DNA of 64,000 nucleotides from Liolophura sinensis (taxonomy: Eukaryota; Mollusca; Polyplacophora; Chitonida; Chitonidae), in contig NC_088303.1 in the NCBI RefSeq assembly GCF_032854445.1, forward strand, positions 9,681,501-9,745,500, read 5' to 3'. Every line of letters begins with the position of its first letter. Position 1 is the first letter of the stretch. Made by a program: the position numbers and the translations under genes. Below the pieces are notes generated by a model, which was not told where the DNA came from, did no database searches, and saw nothing but the letters and a program-made list of their open reading frames with translations. Below, one piece after another: positions 23,997-35,035 of this stretch.

Positions 23997-24200
23997 GAGA
24001 TGCGTCTGGGATATGGAGCAGAAATGCTGGACGTGGCACTGGAGTCTGTTGCTTCTGCCCTGAGAGACTACCGAACAGGCGTTGAGAAGCCTGATGGCCG
24101 TCTCTTCTCTGCTCCATCCTCATGCCTGCCTCAGAGCACCCCAGTCAGCAGGCGCAGGAGGACAAAACTGCCACATGTGTGTGCTATCCCAGGACGATGA
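23997..24200 (+). CDS. Candidate terminal coding exon, product unknown
   Basis: A pyrimidine-rich stretch ending TGTCTTTTCAG at 23996 could act as a 3' splice site. The following frame runs 67 codons to TGA at 24198-24200. Codon choice in this frame looks coding-like, with many CTG, GCC and GGC codons against an AT-rich background. The same frame is open upstream to an ATG at 23970. The translation has an acidic amphipathic start (MRLGYGAEMLDVALESVASA), a Ser/Pro-rich middle and a basic SRRRRTK stretch. I recognise no family. The opposite strand is also open for 85 codons, which weakens the case. It could equally be a conserved non-coding island. Confidence 0.25.
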   Translation, partial: EMRLGYGAEMLDVALESVASALRDYRTGVEKPDGRLFSAPSSCLPQSTPVSRRRRTKLPHVCAIPGR

Positions 24201-24769
24201 GAAACAGAGTGTGTGTGTGTGAGTTGTTGAGGGGGGTGCTCATTCCAGACTTTCAAAAAAAAAAGAGGGGAAAAAATATGGTTGGGTGTAAAAAAAATAA
24301 CCACCAAATGTTGTGGTCATTCAAATGGGTAAGTAGGGCTGTCTGCTGTCGTCATGACAACTACATCAACCAAACGAAATGAAGCAAATCGCCAACATGT
24401 ATCCCAGAGACTTATCCCCCCTAAGACGGCCCAGATTCAAGGAAAAGAAAAATAAACACCCAAAACAAAAATGAGGAGTTAAAAGGAAAGTAATAGTAAA
24501 CAAATTATGAATTTGAATAAAGTCATCACCTATTACTGAAACAGGCCCATAAAAATCACAGGTCTCATAAATTGTCAAATCAGTGTTGAATATGAATATA
24601 AAGCTTAAAAACATCTATCGCAAACAGTTGACATGAAAGTGTATCTACATTTGGTGTAACAAACTAACAGCTTTTTAAACATCTGTTTGTGGGAGGTTGT
24701 CACTGCGTTATGCTCTAAATTGTTCATGCTACTACGAAAAACATTCCGTAACTCTTGTTCCACAATACA
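24201..24769. other. Short GT run and AT-rich sequence
   Basis: A (GT)n run of six to seven units lies at 24209-24222. The rest is AT-rich without features. Confidence 0.55.
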
Positions 24770-25230
24770 GTGAATTAGAACTGCTTCAGTGCTGTGTGTG
24801 AGTTGGACAGTCTGCAGTGTGTCAGAGAGACAATTAAGGTAAACTTGAGTGAGCGATCAGCGCAACAGCTGATTGTCGTTGTTGTATTAGCGTGACAGAG
24901 CTGACGGCCTGTCCAGTGTTGGGCATGTATTATACCCACACGGTCAGCTAACAGGGCTGTCCTACAAACCCTGGAGTACAGACAACAAACCGCCTGTTTG
25001 TCTCATGTCAATTTAACCACAGAGGAGGGCGAATGACAGTCAACGTCATACTTCCAGCTCTGCAAACTATTACATCACTAAACTATGTTGAGGACAGCAA
25101 TGTAATTTATTCCCAGCTGGCAGCAGACGTTAGATGGCCACAACGGCTTGCACAAGGATTAAAAGCCTATGCGGAGTCGCATTCGGGAGGAAATTTACCA
25201 CATGGGCATTAATTAACTCTAGTATTTTTG
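24770..25230. other. GC-richer unique island
   Basis: Unique sequence with CpGs, TGACAG-type words (TALE homeodomain-like) and an AATTAATT-type homeodomain word at its right edge near 25208-25216. No frame of note. Candidate regulatory element by composition only. Confidence 0.4.
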
Positions 25231-26049
25231 TAGATACAGATTTTGCATATACATCACTCAAATGTGACTTTTCTCTCAGTATCACACATTTAAATTCATT
25301 ACATACAATGGAAATACCAAAAGTACCGATATTTTAATATATGCAATTATATAATTAACTCATTCTGTGTTAATGATGTAATTACACACAAAGCATTCAA
25401 AACTGTCATACAATAAAAAAAGTGCAGAGTATGTCTAGTTATCACATGAACTCTATATCAGATTCATTAAGCTTTAATTCTTAAAATTAGCATTTGTCCA
25501 TGTGATTATGTATTTAACTCTTAAATACCTACAACTCACTAATTACAATATTTACACTACTAATTAAGAGAGAGAAAAAAGACAATCATTTGCGACAGAT
25601 TTGATATCTAGAGCTGCATGCTGAAAGGCTACAGAGGATGTACGTGTGCTTATAAACAATGAGAAAAAATACACAGATCATATTTTGCATGTGTTAATAT
25701 TGAAATATTCATACACCCCAAAAAACATAAGTAAATATACTTTTTGCTTTATAATCCTTGAAAACAACATTATAGATGTTTGATATTGTGCACATTTAAT
25801 GCAACATGCACAAGGCACTGATTATTATTTATCAGTAAAGATTTTCCATTAATTTGACAAATTTGCCTCTCCAAGAGACATGAACTCCTGGTCTCAGTAC
25901 ATGACCTGGCATTGTCAAAAATAAAGATCTCTGCAGGTAAAAATGGTGATATCTGGAAGGCAGTTTGCAAACTCTCACAGTACAACTCCAGACACCTAAA
26001 AAACAAGTTCTCCTAAAGAATGTAAACTCAGGGGCTTGCAGCAGTGTTG
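25231..26049. other. AT-rich sequence, nothing recognised
   Basis: Very AT-rich and without repeats. The 78-codon minus frame at 25770-26006 is not recognisable. Confidence 0.5.
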
Positions 26050-26420
26050 GTTTCAGAGATCAAGTAATAATTCAAATTTGCAATCATTTCCGTTGACACT
26101 GTAGACGTCAAAATCCAATGTGAAAAGAGCAAAAAATGCTCCGACATCGTAACCTTTGACCGTTTGTGTGATGCTATCCCAGGGTGCAGTACAGATGCTA
26201 ACCATCCTTCATCGGCGGTTTTCTACTAACGCGAAAGATCTCAGCTATGGTATTGGTTCCTCTGATAATTTATGATTTGAATTGATCACCAGATAATGAA
26301 GGGGTTGCCCCTGGTTACGTCACAGCTGACATTACATAACCAAGTTATCAGCCTGGACGCAAACTAACATTTGCTCAGCCAATGAAAGCATGACAAATTG
26401 AAGTGAGACGAAGACACGGC
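26050..26420. other. GC-richer island with clustered motifs
   Basis: A unique island with TTACGTCA (CRE-like, 26315-26322) directly followed by the E-box CAGCTG (26323-26328) and then ATTACATAAC (26331-26340). It also contains GGGG-TTG-CCCC near 26301-26311. No frame of 60 codons is open. The clustering and the resemblance to module A at 17102-17160 make it a good enhancer candidate. Confidence 0.5.
26284..26341 (+). promoter_or_regulatory. Island module B sharing words with 17102-17160
   Basis: GATCACC at 26284, CCAGATAAT at 26289 and CATTACATAACC at 26330 repeat the series in module A. GATCACC and CCAGATAAT overlap by two bases here but are two bases apart in module A. Between the last two words both modules have blocks of four C or G. 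Confidence 0.45.
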
Positions 26421-27224
26421 ACAAGTTTACAAAGTGGACAAAAAATTGAAAATGATTCAATTGAACAACTGATTACATCGTACAAAACATAACTAATGTG
26501 TTTTCACTAATAACGAAACTTTTGACATCAGGAAAATGAGAGTAGTTAAAAAGATTTGTCTCCTGATTACAGGGTGCAAATTTAAAATCTCTCCATGGCA
26601 GTAAAATGATGCTGATTAAGTCATTGCTGCTAATTAAGCCCAGGATATAATTAAAGTAATTTAATAAATTAACACGTCCAGAAAATATTATCTGACAGAG
26701 TATAAATGACTTGTTTTAATAAATTTTAATATGACGTTTGTCAGTCTTTGAAGAAAACTCTGGAAAGACAGAAAACCTGACCTACATGCCTTTATCATGG
26801 ATTTATCATGTCTTTGTGGTCTAGACATATTTATCTTATTTGTTCTCTTAAACCTGAAAACGTAATTCAAACATAAAAACACATTTGCAATTAAGATTCC
26901 TTTGAGTAATATGTAGAAATGTCTACTATGATTAAATATGTTTGTTAAACATGATTTGGCGTGCCACAAAAACAAACAATAGATCAGTGAATGAATAAAA
27001 TGGTTATATGATAAAGATAATTCTTCAGAACTTGAATAGAAATCAAGGTTTTCACATAAATGCGATTATGTTCATATACTATTCATATTAATAGTTAAAA
27101 CTGGAAAGATAAATGCACACGTGCATTTCAAGCTTACATTTCATGGACAAAGGTGTTAAATAGGACAGCCTATAAAATACCACATAATTTTAACTTATAA
27201 CATTTAATATATGTATTTGATTTC
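26421..27224. other. AT-rich sequence, nothing recognised
   Basis: No gene or repeat. The 95-codon minus frame at 26688-26975 is Lys/Phe/Asn-rich and lacks any recognisable motif. Confidence 0.5.
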
Positions 27225-27420
27225 AATACAAATAGGCAGTCCCTTTAGGCCCACCCACTGCTTTACTCCCAGAACAAATCAGAGGCGAGGGGAAAAGTTT
27301 TGATGGTGGAAATCCTTCTGGTCTGAACCCACAGTGACAAGTTACTAAACACCGGACAGATCCTAACAATTTAACCACCCCTCTCCTCCAGTAAACATCA
27401 ATGAGCTCCATAGAAAATTA
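27225..27420 (-). repeat. Possible tRNA-derived repeat remnant
   Basis: On the minus strand GTGGTTAAATTGTTAGGATC resembles a decayed tRNA A-box region and is followed by GGTTCAGACC, a B-box-like word. The distance between them is plausible for a SINE head. No tail, duplication or second copy was found, so this is a weak call. Confidence 0.25.
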
Positions 27421-28249
27421 ATTGCATGTTAACGAGACTCTAAGTGCATTTTAGGGCAAGGAGTAAGGGCTTGGCAATCGCCAGGGAAACCTGAACCCCT
27501 TATCAGCCTAGGATGATATAAAACAGACATGGCCGCCTGCATGTCTGTGACGAAAGAGATCCGTGCTGAACTCAATTATGTACCTTGGGAAAGCAGATTT
27601 CTCATCCCAACACCTCCATGCCCCACCCTGTTCTCTCTCTGACCCCACAGTGCAGAAGATTTCAACAGAACACATCAGGATGAGCAATACAAGCCCTGAC
27701 AAAAACAAGCTGAAAACAATTGGTTCTATCAAACTAAACGTGGTCAACATCTATTTTCATCAAACCAAATTTACATTTCACTTTATTTTCTAAGATCTCC
27801 AATGGCAGACTTTCAACAATTTCAAACATGATTTATTCATATGTGCTTCTGCATTAGTATGTTATGAAAAGCACAACCACATGCAAGTATTTCCAAAAAA
27901 AAATATTTCAGTGACTTTGGGAAACTGCAATACATTTATCAACCTTGAAAATTCCTGTGTATCACTTGTCTACACCTACAGCAATACTTACTATCCGCTT
28001 TATCAGAAGCAATTATCAGTCTAGAAATGTACTAACAATGAAAAATATCTTTAATTACATTGTCACATAATATTATTCTGCTGCTTTATCAGGAATACAT
28101 GAAATCCTTTAGCAATTCAATTCCATATGTCACTACAGAACTTGCCTTATATACTGTCCATGCCTTCAATGCTAAGTTTGCCAAAGTTTAGATTACCTCA
28201 ACCTTTCTGCATATGAAAGTTCAACTTTCAGTACAATTTATGTACCTTT
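27421..28249. other. Mixed sequence, nothing recognised
   Basis: A GC-richer patch at 27480-27660 includes a short ATG-initiated frame of 37 codons (from 27530) with no known product. The rest is AT-rich. Confidence 0.4.
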
Positions 28250-28440
28250 TCACATTGATTTTGGGAACAAAGCTACCATGGTTGGCTTGGTCAATTTCAG
28301 GGCTTCACAAAAAGTATAATTTTATCAGTCTACACAGAATAATGCCTTCAGAATATGACTGAATAGACACCTTGTAAACGTGTAAAAAAGTTCAAGAATT
28401 ACAGCAAGTGTGAATGTACCGGTGCAAACATCATAAGACT
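28250..28440. repeat. Diverged interspersed repeat, copy B
   Basis: Partner of the copy at 14575-14770, in the same orientation. The shared core is AATGCCTTCAGAATATG, with conserved ATAATTT(T/C)ATCAG upstream and AGAATTACAGCA(A/G) downstream. Small indels separate the blocks. Confidence 0.65.
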
Positions 28441-28589
28441 GCAACTGCATATAAAATGAGCAGTTGTGGAAGTGCAGAAGCTTTGTAGTTTGACCTCAGC
28501 TTTAACCATCCTTGACAGGTTTCAGGAAGATCATGTTAGGTCACTCCAACCTTACATCCAACTTGGGTAAAAGTTAAAGGCTACATTAA

Positions 28590-29110
28590 GTAACTTTGGA
28601 TTTTGGTAAAACTCTTGAGAAGTCAGTGAAGCATTGCGCTACTCTACGACAGTTACTGAGCAGTTCCGGAAATGGCCAGTGCAATTGCAGTCTCTCATTT
28701 GTCTTGAGAATCAATGTCCGCAGGATGGCACGTTATCAATACTTCTCCCATGATCTATGTCCCCAAGCCAATTCAGAAGATATTACATTTTCCTGGCCAT
28801 GCCCGCTTTCCAACAGATTATGTCATGTGCTTGTATTTTGGAAATTGATAGTCCCTTCCTAGCTTTTTCTAGACGTTCTGTCCGACGATGTTTTTTTGCA
28901 TTCGCTCACTGAAAGCAAATCAGTTTCCATAACAATATTGTTTTCTTGGCAATCACTAAGGATTCGTTCCAAGTCTTTTGTGTCTGTGACTCTACCAATT
29001 ATGACATATCTTGCTGGCCCCGTCCTCTTGCAGATTTATCTCCTCTTGGCCCTTGATTGCTGCGACACAGCTATTAAGTTCTCGCAAGATTTATAGCCTC
29101 ACTCTCCTAT
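28590..29110. other. Unique island with a SOX-type palindrome
   Basis: Slightly GC-richer unique sequence. AACAATATTGTT (28931-28942) is a perfect palindrome formed by two inverted SOX core sites. An 88-codon frame at 28596-28862 and a 66-codon frame at 28896-29096 show no domain I recognise. Likely non-coding. Confidence 0.4.
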
Positions 29111-30090
29111 TGTCAGCGTGAAAAAAAAACAACTTCAAACTTCACTGAGAAAATTCGTAAGGATTTTTTTAGTCTGTATCATGTCATCATTTTGAACGCT
29201 ATTTTGATGCTTGCCATGTGGAAATGCCTCACAAAGGCAGAGGTGAGCATTTATGAAAATCAATTTGCAAATGCAAAGCGGAAAATTTCAATTATTGTGT
29301 GTGGTATCAGAATTATCAGCACAAATTTCAAGTCTCTTGTCCTGAATTTGAAGACAAAATCCATTTCATAATTGGGAAGATGTAGGCTTCAATTCTAGGG
29401 TAAATATATGATACATAAACAATTCCTCTTAATTGCTTCATTTAAATTTTAAATAGTATTTACCTCAAAATGATATGAAGGAAGAAAAACCAGCTCAAGT
29501 AGTTATAAGAAAATGAATGTCATAAACGACAGGTGGGCACCTCATTGTATGCTGTAGATGACGACAATTATTTTTCATAAAACAAGATATTATCAGCCTT
29601 ACACACAAGCCTTTTCATTATTGTTCGCCTTGTAATTTTCTTTATTATGTCTGATATTGTTTGCTTGTGTACCTGCAATATCTAAAACAAGAGGTGCAGA
29701 AGTTACTGTGAAGGAATTAATCGCTTCACAGTTCATTTATGACATTTCTTGATATCAAGTTATTAAAACTGAGTTCTACTAAATACATGAAGCGAATGAA
29801 TACATCTGTCACAAAACAAAACAAGTTCATTAAGGCTTGTCATTACAAAAACAAAAAAGGGCCACTGGCTGATGATGTGCATCGAGTAAGTGACAAGGAT
29901 GTACATGTACGTCACAGTTTGTCGAACAGGAAGTGTGCAGGGAGCGGCCGGCAGACAATTCATCACCAGTCAACAGAACCTCCGAGAAAAATGAGCAGTT
30001 TTTACGTCAAACTTTTAACATGCATTTTACATGTATCTAATTCAGTCCATTAAACTTTAAAACGTTTTTCTACAAAGTGCACGTAGTTCT
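29111..30090. other. AT-rich sequence, nothing recognised
   Basis: No supported feature. A 104-codon + frame at 29739-30053 overlaps a 67-codon minus frame, and neither is recognisable. Confidence 0.5.
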
Positions 30091-31015
30091 CTGTCATAGT
30101 TTACCGGCATAGTGTAGAGAAATAAAGTTATGTGTATGCTAGAGTGAGACAGTGTTTACAGGCAAGTAACGTTACACATATACTATAGTGAGACAGTGTT
30201 TACATGAAAATAACGTGACACATATACTATAGTTAGACAGTGTTTACAGACATATAATGTTACACATATACTATAGTGAGACAGTGTTAATAGGTATATC
30301 GCAATGAAATAATGTTACATGAATACTATAGTGAGACAGTGTTTATAGGCATATCGTAAATAAAGAAACAACGTTACATGTATACTGTAGTGAGACAGTG
30401 TTACAGGCATAGCTTCGGGGAAAAAACATTACGTGTATGCTATAGTGAGACAGTGCTTACAGGCATATAACGTCACACATATACTTTACTGAGACAGTGT
30501 TTACAGTCATAGCCTAGGGAAAAACGTTACATGTATGCTATAGTGAGACAGTGCTTACAGGCATATAATGTCACATGTATACTGTACTGAGACAGTGTTT
30601 TCAGGCATATAATATCACATGTATACTGTGCTGAGAGTGTTTACAGGCATAACCTAGGGAAAAAACATTACGTGTATGCTAAAGTGAGACAGTGTTTACA
30701 GGCATATCGTATACTATATTAAAGTGAAGATTGTGTTTACACATATATCATTGAGAAAAAATATTTCATGTTTACTTTTGTGAATACTCTTGTGAATACT
30801 TTTGAGCTTTGCATCTGAGCTTGGATATCCCACATTTCCTACAAATTGGAAGATTTTTCAGTTTCATTTTATACTTTCCATTGAAGTTTGAAAAAGGATT
30901 TATTCTAATCGTAAAACACAAATTTTAACTGGCGTGGGCTTTGTGAGACAGTGTTTACGCATATATCGCAGAGAAACAGTGTTATATGTACTCTTCAGTG
31001 AGACAGTTTTTGAGT
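30091..31015. repeat. Degenerate tandem array, 45-60 bp units
   Basis: About 13 copies of a GTGAGACAGTGTTTACAGGC core follow one another between 30091 and 30760. Two outlying copies sit near 30945 and 30998 after about 180 bases of unrelated DNA. Early units are 45 bases apart (30145, 30190, then near 30234 and 30278), and later ones 54-60. Longer units carry an inserted segment such as AGCCTAGGGAAAAA. Each unit also has a variable ACGTTACATGTAT-like part. No frame stays open, so it does not encode a peptide. Confidence 0.9.
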
Positions 31016-31159
31016 AATTAAATCAATAGGTCTTTTGATGTGACTAATGTTATCAGAAAAGGGTACTTCTCTGGTGTCATTCAAATTTTGTACACAATGA
31101 TCCCTACTGTTTAAAGTCTCCTTATTCATTATCGTTTTGTTATGAATACATGCCCAACA
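31016..31159. other. AT-rich spacer
   Basis: Short AT-rich spacer with no feature. Confidence 0.5.
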
Positions 31160-32620
31160 GCGGTTTCACTGGGAATGCAGAATGTGAAAGGAAAATAACA
31201 TTCTCATTCCCTTCAAAAAGTTTCACTGCAAAAGCTTATCAAAGCATGTGAGTGACCACTGTTCCTTATGCCAAGAGTTCAAAAGCTAACTGGCGTCCAC
31301 AACTGACTGTGCTGTTTTGACTTGGCACAGTCACCGTAACATCATGGAAGTTACATAACAGCACCATAAGGCTCGAGCCAATGCTGGACTTGTAAGGGTA
31401 ACATGCCGGTATAACGTGACCAAAATCTTAAGTCCAAAAATCTGATGGCAAAGACGATTACTGCCTTGTTCCATCGTCATTTCCAACATATGCAAGAGCA
31501 CTGCTTTCATCTATCAAATGGAACTTTTTTTCTGATAGAGTGACATTTCTCTGCGAGAAGACAAATCACCCGAACTTTGGAGGACTGTCAAAATCACAGC
31601 TCCCTATGCCTTACATCAGTGCAATCCTGCCTACTGGGACAATAAAACCATATATTACATCATAAAAAACTACCCTTAAAACTCACTCCATGCGCACTGC
31701 ATTGGTTGTTCTTTTCACATCCAATGGCAGAGTTTCTATTCTTTTCAGGGAAATGTACCACTGGAAATATCCGTCAACGTCACAATTCTTCCCCCGCCTG
31801 AAACCTAGTGAGAATCCTGGTCCCAATGCCTTCTCAACACTGCCTATATAGGATGTCTGCTTGCTCAAACAGAGATGACGATTTTAGGGGTTTCGTACAA
31901 TTTAAAAGCTTTTCACCATACATTTTCAACACTAAATACAACCTTCGGAGACAATATGACAGTTTTGGAATTTATCAAAGTCGGAAATTTTCCCCTTTTT
32001 CTGTGGCGCTGACATTGGACAATGAGAAATACTCCATTAGCTGCAGTCCTTAGCACCCGTTTTTAACACGCAGTGTCCGCTCCTACTCTCTCCTGATAAT
32101 CTACTTTCTAATCTTAATCTCCCACAATTCCCCTCCAGTTTTTCGTCCTTTCTGTCTTGAGGGTAGCGTATTAGCGGGTGCACACATTCATCACCGGCGC
32201 AGCGTTACACCACCTTGAATCCATCAACAAACCTCAACCCATATTAAAATATTCACGAGGCTATACCAGGACCATCAATTCTAAGGTCCACAGTGTTTCT
32301 TTAATGGCGTTAGCTGACTACAACCCAGTCCAAACGCACGCCGACATCCGAGCCTTAAGAAAACTCAGAGTTGCAGAAATTTATCAGAGTTTAGCTTTAG
32401 CATTCTGGCAGCCCTTTGGGAAAGGCTGCTGCATATCCCATACTTTATGCCACTTCTATCAGTTTTTCCACCGAAAACTCAGTCCCATTGGTTCTGTTTG
32501 AAATCCAATGTATTTCACGAATTCAGAAACTTGTTGTCATCAGCAAAGATATTCATTCTTTCATTTCGATCCTCCTGGGACAAACACAGGCAAAATAAGT
32601 GGTGTATCTGAGGTCGACCC
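31160..32620. other. Long unique island, mixed composition
   Basis: GC-richer segments at 31260-31480, 31560-31860 and 32040-32480 are joined by more neutral DNA. The longest frame (32178-32501, 107 codons) opens with a non-ATG codon and has no recognisable domain. Interpreted as a cluster of non-coding elements; exons cannot be excluded. Confidence 0.4.
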
Positions 32621-33710
32621 ACCGAGCACAGCGGCTATAATTGTGTATCTGATGGAAGATAATGCAGCAGTCACCTGGTAATGGGTGGTTGACACCTTCC
32701 TGTATCAGCCATGAGAAATATCAAACATGGGCTAGTCAGCAGGTTACCCAGCAGGTTACAACTGTAAAAATGTTAACCCTCTCTAGTTCTCTTTTATTTA
32801 CCAACAGTAGTTATTTTTCTTTAATAAATTGTACATATACGAACTGACTTACCCACAAATCAACAAAGTGCAATTTACATCAAAAAACATCCTAGAACTG
32901 AAAAAGTGAGATTATTTAAAAATTACATTCAAGTATTTACCAACTAACATCTATTCCTCCCCAAAACATGTTATTCTACAATGAACTGAAAAGAAAAAGC
33001 CAAGTGATCTTAAACAAGTAGCATTACGGAGGAGGTGAGAAGTACAGACTGAGAGTATGACACTCAACATTTGATACAAAAATGATTCCAAACTTTCATC
33101 GTGTAAGAAGAAAAACATGCCAATGAAACATAGTTATACACTGTGATATTAGATGAAAGTGTTTTGGGCATAATACTTTTTTTTTATTTGACGTATTTTG
33201 TTATTGCTACCTTCCAGCGAAAAGACTCCTGATGCCCACTTGAGTGGTGTAACTTGAAGGGAAAAAAGTGCTTGTAAATGCACCTCGCAAGCTGCTGATC
33301 TCATTTGCTGAAAAACACAACCTGATGCATTTTCAAGAAAACTTAAATCAAGTTTAAAACCTTTTAGATGCTCAATTATAAAATGGCTAGAAAGATGGAT
33401 CAGTGTGTACTGAAGATGTAAAAAAACAAAGGGCATTACCACCCACTGTTTTAAATTAGTGTTATCAACAGCCTTAGAAACACACCATTTGTCTCTTAGC
33501 TTTCTTACATTAACTTCTTCTTAATCACTTAAAACTTTCGTCCAAGTATGCAACAAAATCAAATAATGGCAAAACAATGTTAACATATTTTCCTCAGCAA
33601 TAAGATACTTGCACTGTGCACACATATCACACACATAATTATCTCCAAAAAAGCTTCATTAGCAACATTTTTGCTGATGTATTTTTCTCTCAGACATGGC
33701 ACATGAAAAA
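32621..33710. other. AT-rich sequence, nothing recognised
   Basis: A short duplication, CAGCAGGTTAC, occurs twice at about 32739-32762. Otherwise AT-rich without features. Confidence 0.5.
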
Positions 33711-34015
33711 GGTTTTACCACAAGATTATGTAATTGATGTTTTATTACCATACACACGACTATTTCACCTGAAGATTATTTGATCAACCATACACAATAT
33801 GGTTTCACCTGAAGATTACTTCATCAATATGATTTAATACCACTCTCAGGGGTATTTCACGCGAAGATTACTTGATCAATGTTTTTATACCATACGCATA
33901 ACTACTTCATCTGAAGATTACTTGATCAATGTCTTAATACCATACACATGACTATTAAACTGAAGACTACTTGATCAGTATGGTTTAAAACCATTCCCTG
34001 GGGTATTTCACTCTG
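33711..34015. repeat. Degenerate tandem array, six 40-52 bp units
   Basis: Six units start with AAGATTA(C/T)TTGATCAAT-like sequence and end with ATTTCACCTG-like sequence. Units 3 and 6 share a variant (CTCAGGGGTATTTCAC versus CCTGGGGTATTTCAC), while 4 and 5 share another (ACCATACGCATAACTA versus ACCATACACATGACTA). This indicates duplication of a multi-unit block. Confidence 0.9.
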
Positions 34016-34139
34016 GGCTCATGGCAGTTAATGTACACAGTTCTCAAGAATTGTGAGGTAGATACATTTTGCAAACAACACCAATCCATGATTAAAGAAC
34101 CTAAAGAACTCAAAGCAAATGATTGAACAACGTAACATG

Positions 34140-34381
34140 TCCTGTTCTTAATAAAGTAAGCATCCTGTTCATCAGGTCACGTATCCTACCCACCCAGTTA
34201 GACATCCTTTCCGTCAAGTCAGTGAATGTGTCCATCAAATTAGCTATCATTTACATTCAATTAAACATCATTTCAGCAACCAATGTACATCATCTCAGCT
34301 ATCAACGCTCATCATTATTTCAGGTATTCTGCACAAGAAATCAACTATCCTGCACATGAAATCAGCTATCCTTCAAGCAAA
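34140..34381. repeat. Decayed 20-21 bp repeat leading into the 42-bp array
   Basis: Words such as AGCTATCA, AACTATCC and AGTTAGACATCC recur about every 20-21 bases. They resemble the half-units of the 42-bp array that follows. This is probably the older part of the same array. Confidence 0.6.
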
Positions 34382-34820
34382 TTCAGTTACATAGCACATG
34401 AAATCAGCTATCCTTTAAACCAATTCGGCTATCCACCACACCATACCAATTATCCTTCAAAACAATTAGCATATTTTGTACATCAAACCAGTTGTCCTTC
34501 AAACCAATTCAGTTACATAGCACACAAAATATGCTCTCCTTCAAACCAATTCAGTTACATAGCACACAAAATCTGCTCTCCTTCAAATCAATTCAGTTAC
34601 ACAGCACACGAATTCTGTTCTCCTTCAAATCAATTCAGTTACACAGTACACGAAATATGCTCTCCTTCAAACCAATTCAGTTAAATAGCACACAAAATCT
34701 GCTGTACTTCAAACCAATTCAGTTACACAGCACACGAAATATGCTCTCCTTCAAACCAATTCAGTTACATTAGGTGCTTGAAATCCACTATCCTTCAAAT
34801 GAATTCAGCTATTATGAACA
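34382..34820. repeat. 42-bp tandem repeat, ten phased copies
   Basis: Units begin with TTCAGTTACATAGCACAC-like sequence at 34382 and then exactly every 42 bases to 34760 (34424, 34466, 34508, 34550, 34592, 34634, 34676, 34718). Each unit is an ancestral 21-bp dimer: a CAC(A/C)NGAAATC half and a TTCAAACCAATTC half. Because 42 is divisible by three and the unit has few stops, two + frames remain open (34283-34684 and 34492-34773). One would give a 14-residue repeat of the type SYIAHKICSPSNQF. No signal peptide, known repeat family or convincing start is seen, so I call it non-coding. Confidence 0.95.
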
Positions 34821-34989
34821 CCGCTTCTCTCCTGTTCACTGCATCAAGGACAAATGACTGACAAGGAGTTATCAAGGACCTTAGTTATCCGACATCAAGA
34901 GTACAGTTCAAAGTCACTTTGGTGTGCCCTTAAGCTCCCTTTGTGCATTGTTCATAAATCACTTGGGCATGACTGATGAGAGTGATTTT

Positions 34990-35035
34990 AATACTCAATG
35001 AACTGAGTATTTTAATACTCAAGGAATTGAGTATT
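34990..35035. repeat. Two consecutive hairpins
   Basis: AATACTCA...TGAGTATT (34990-35011, 6-nt loop) is followed at once by AATACTCAA...TTGAGTATT (35014-35035, 4-nt loop). The two hairpins are also direct repeats of each other, 24 bases apart. Confidence 0.8.

Noticed and set aside
27530-27643. 37-codon ATG frame just downstream of a TATAAAA word
   Set aside because: TATAAAA lies too close to the ATG for a TATA-driven start, the frame is very short and no family is recognised.
34283-34684. 133-codon frame with 14-residue repeats
   Set aside because: Explained by the 42-bp tandem array. A second frame over the same DNA is equally open and no signal or family is recognisable.
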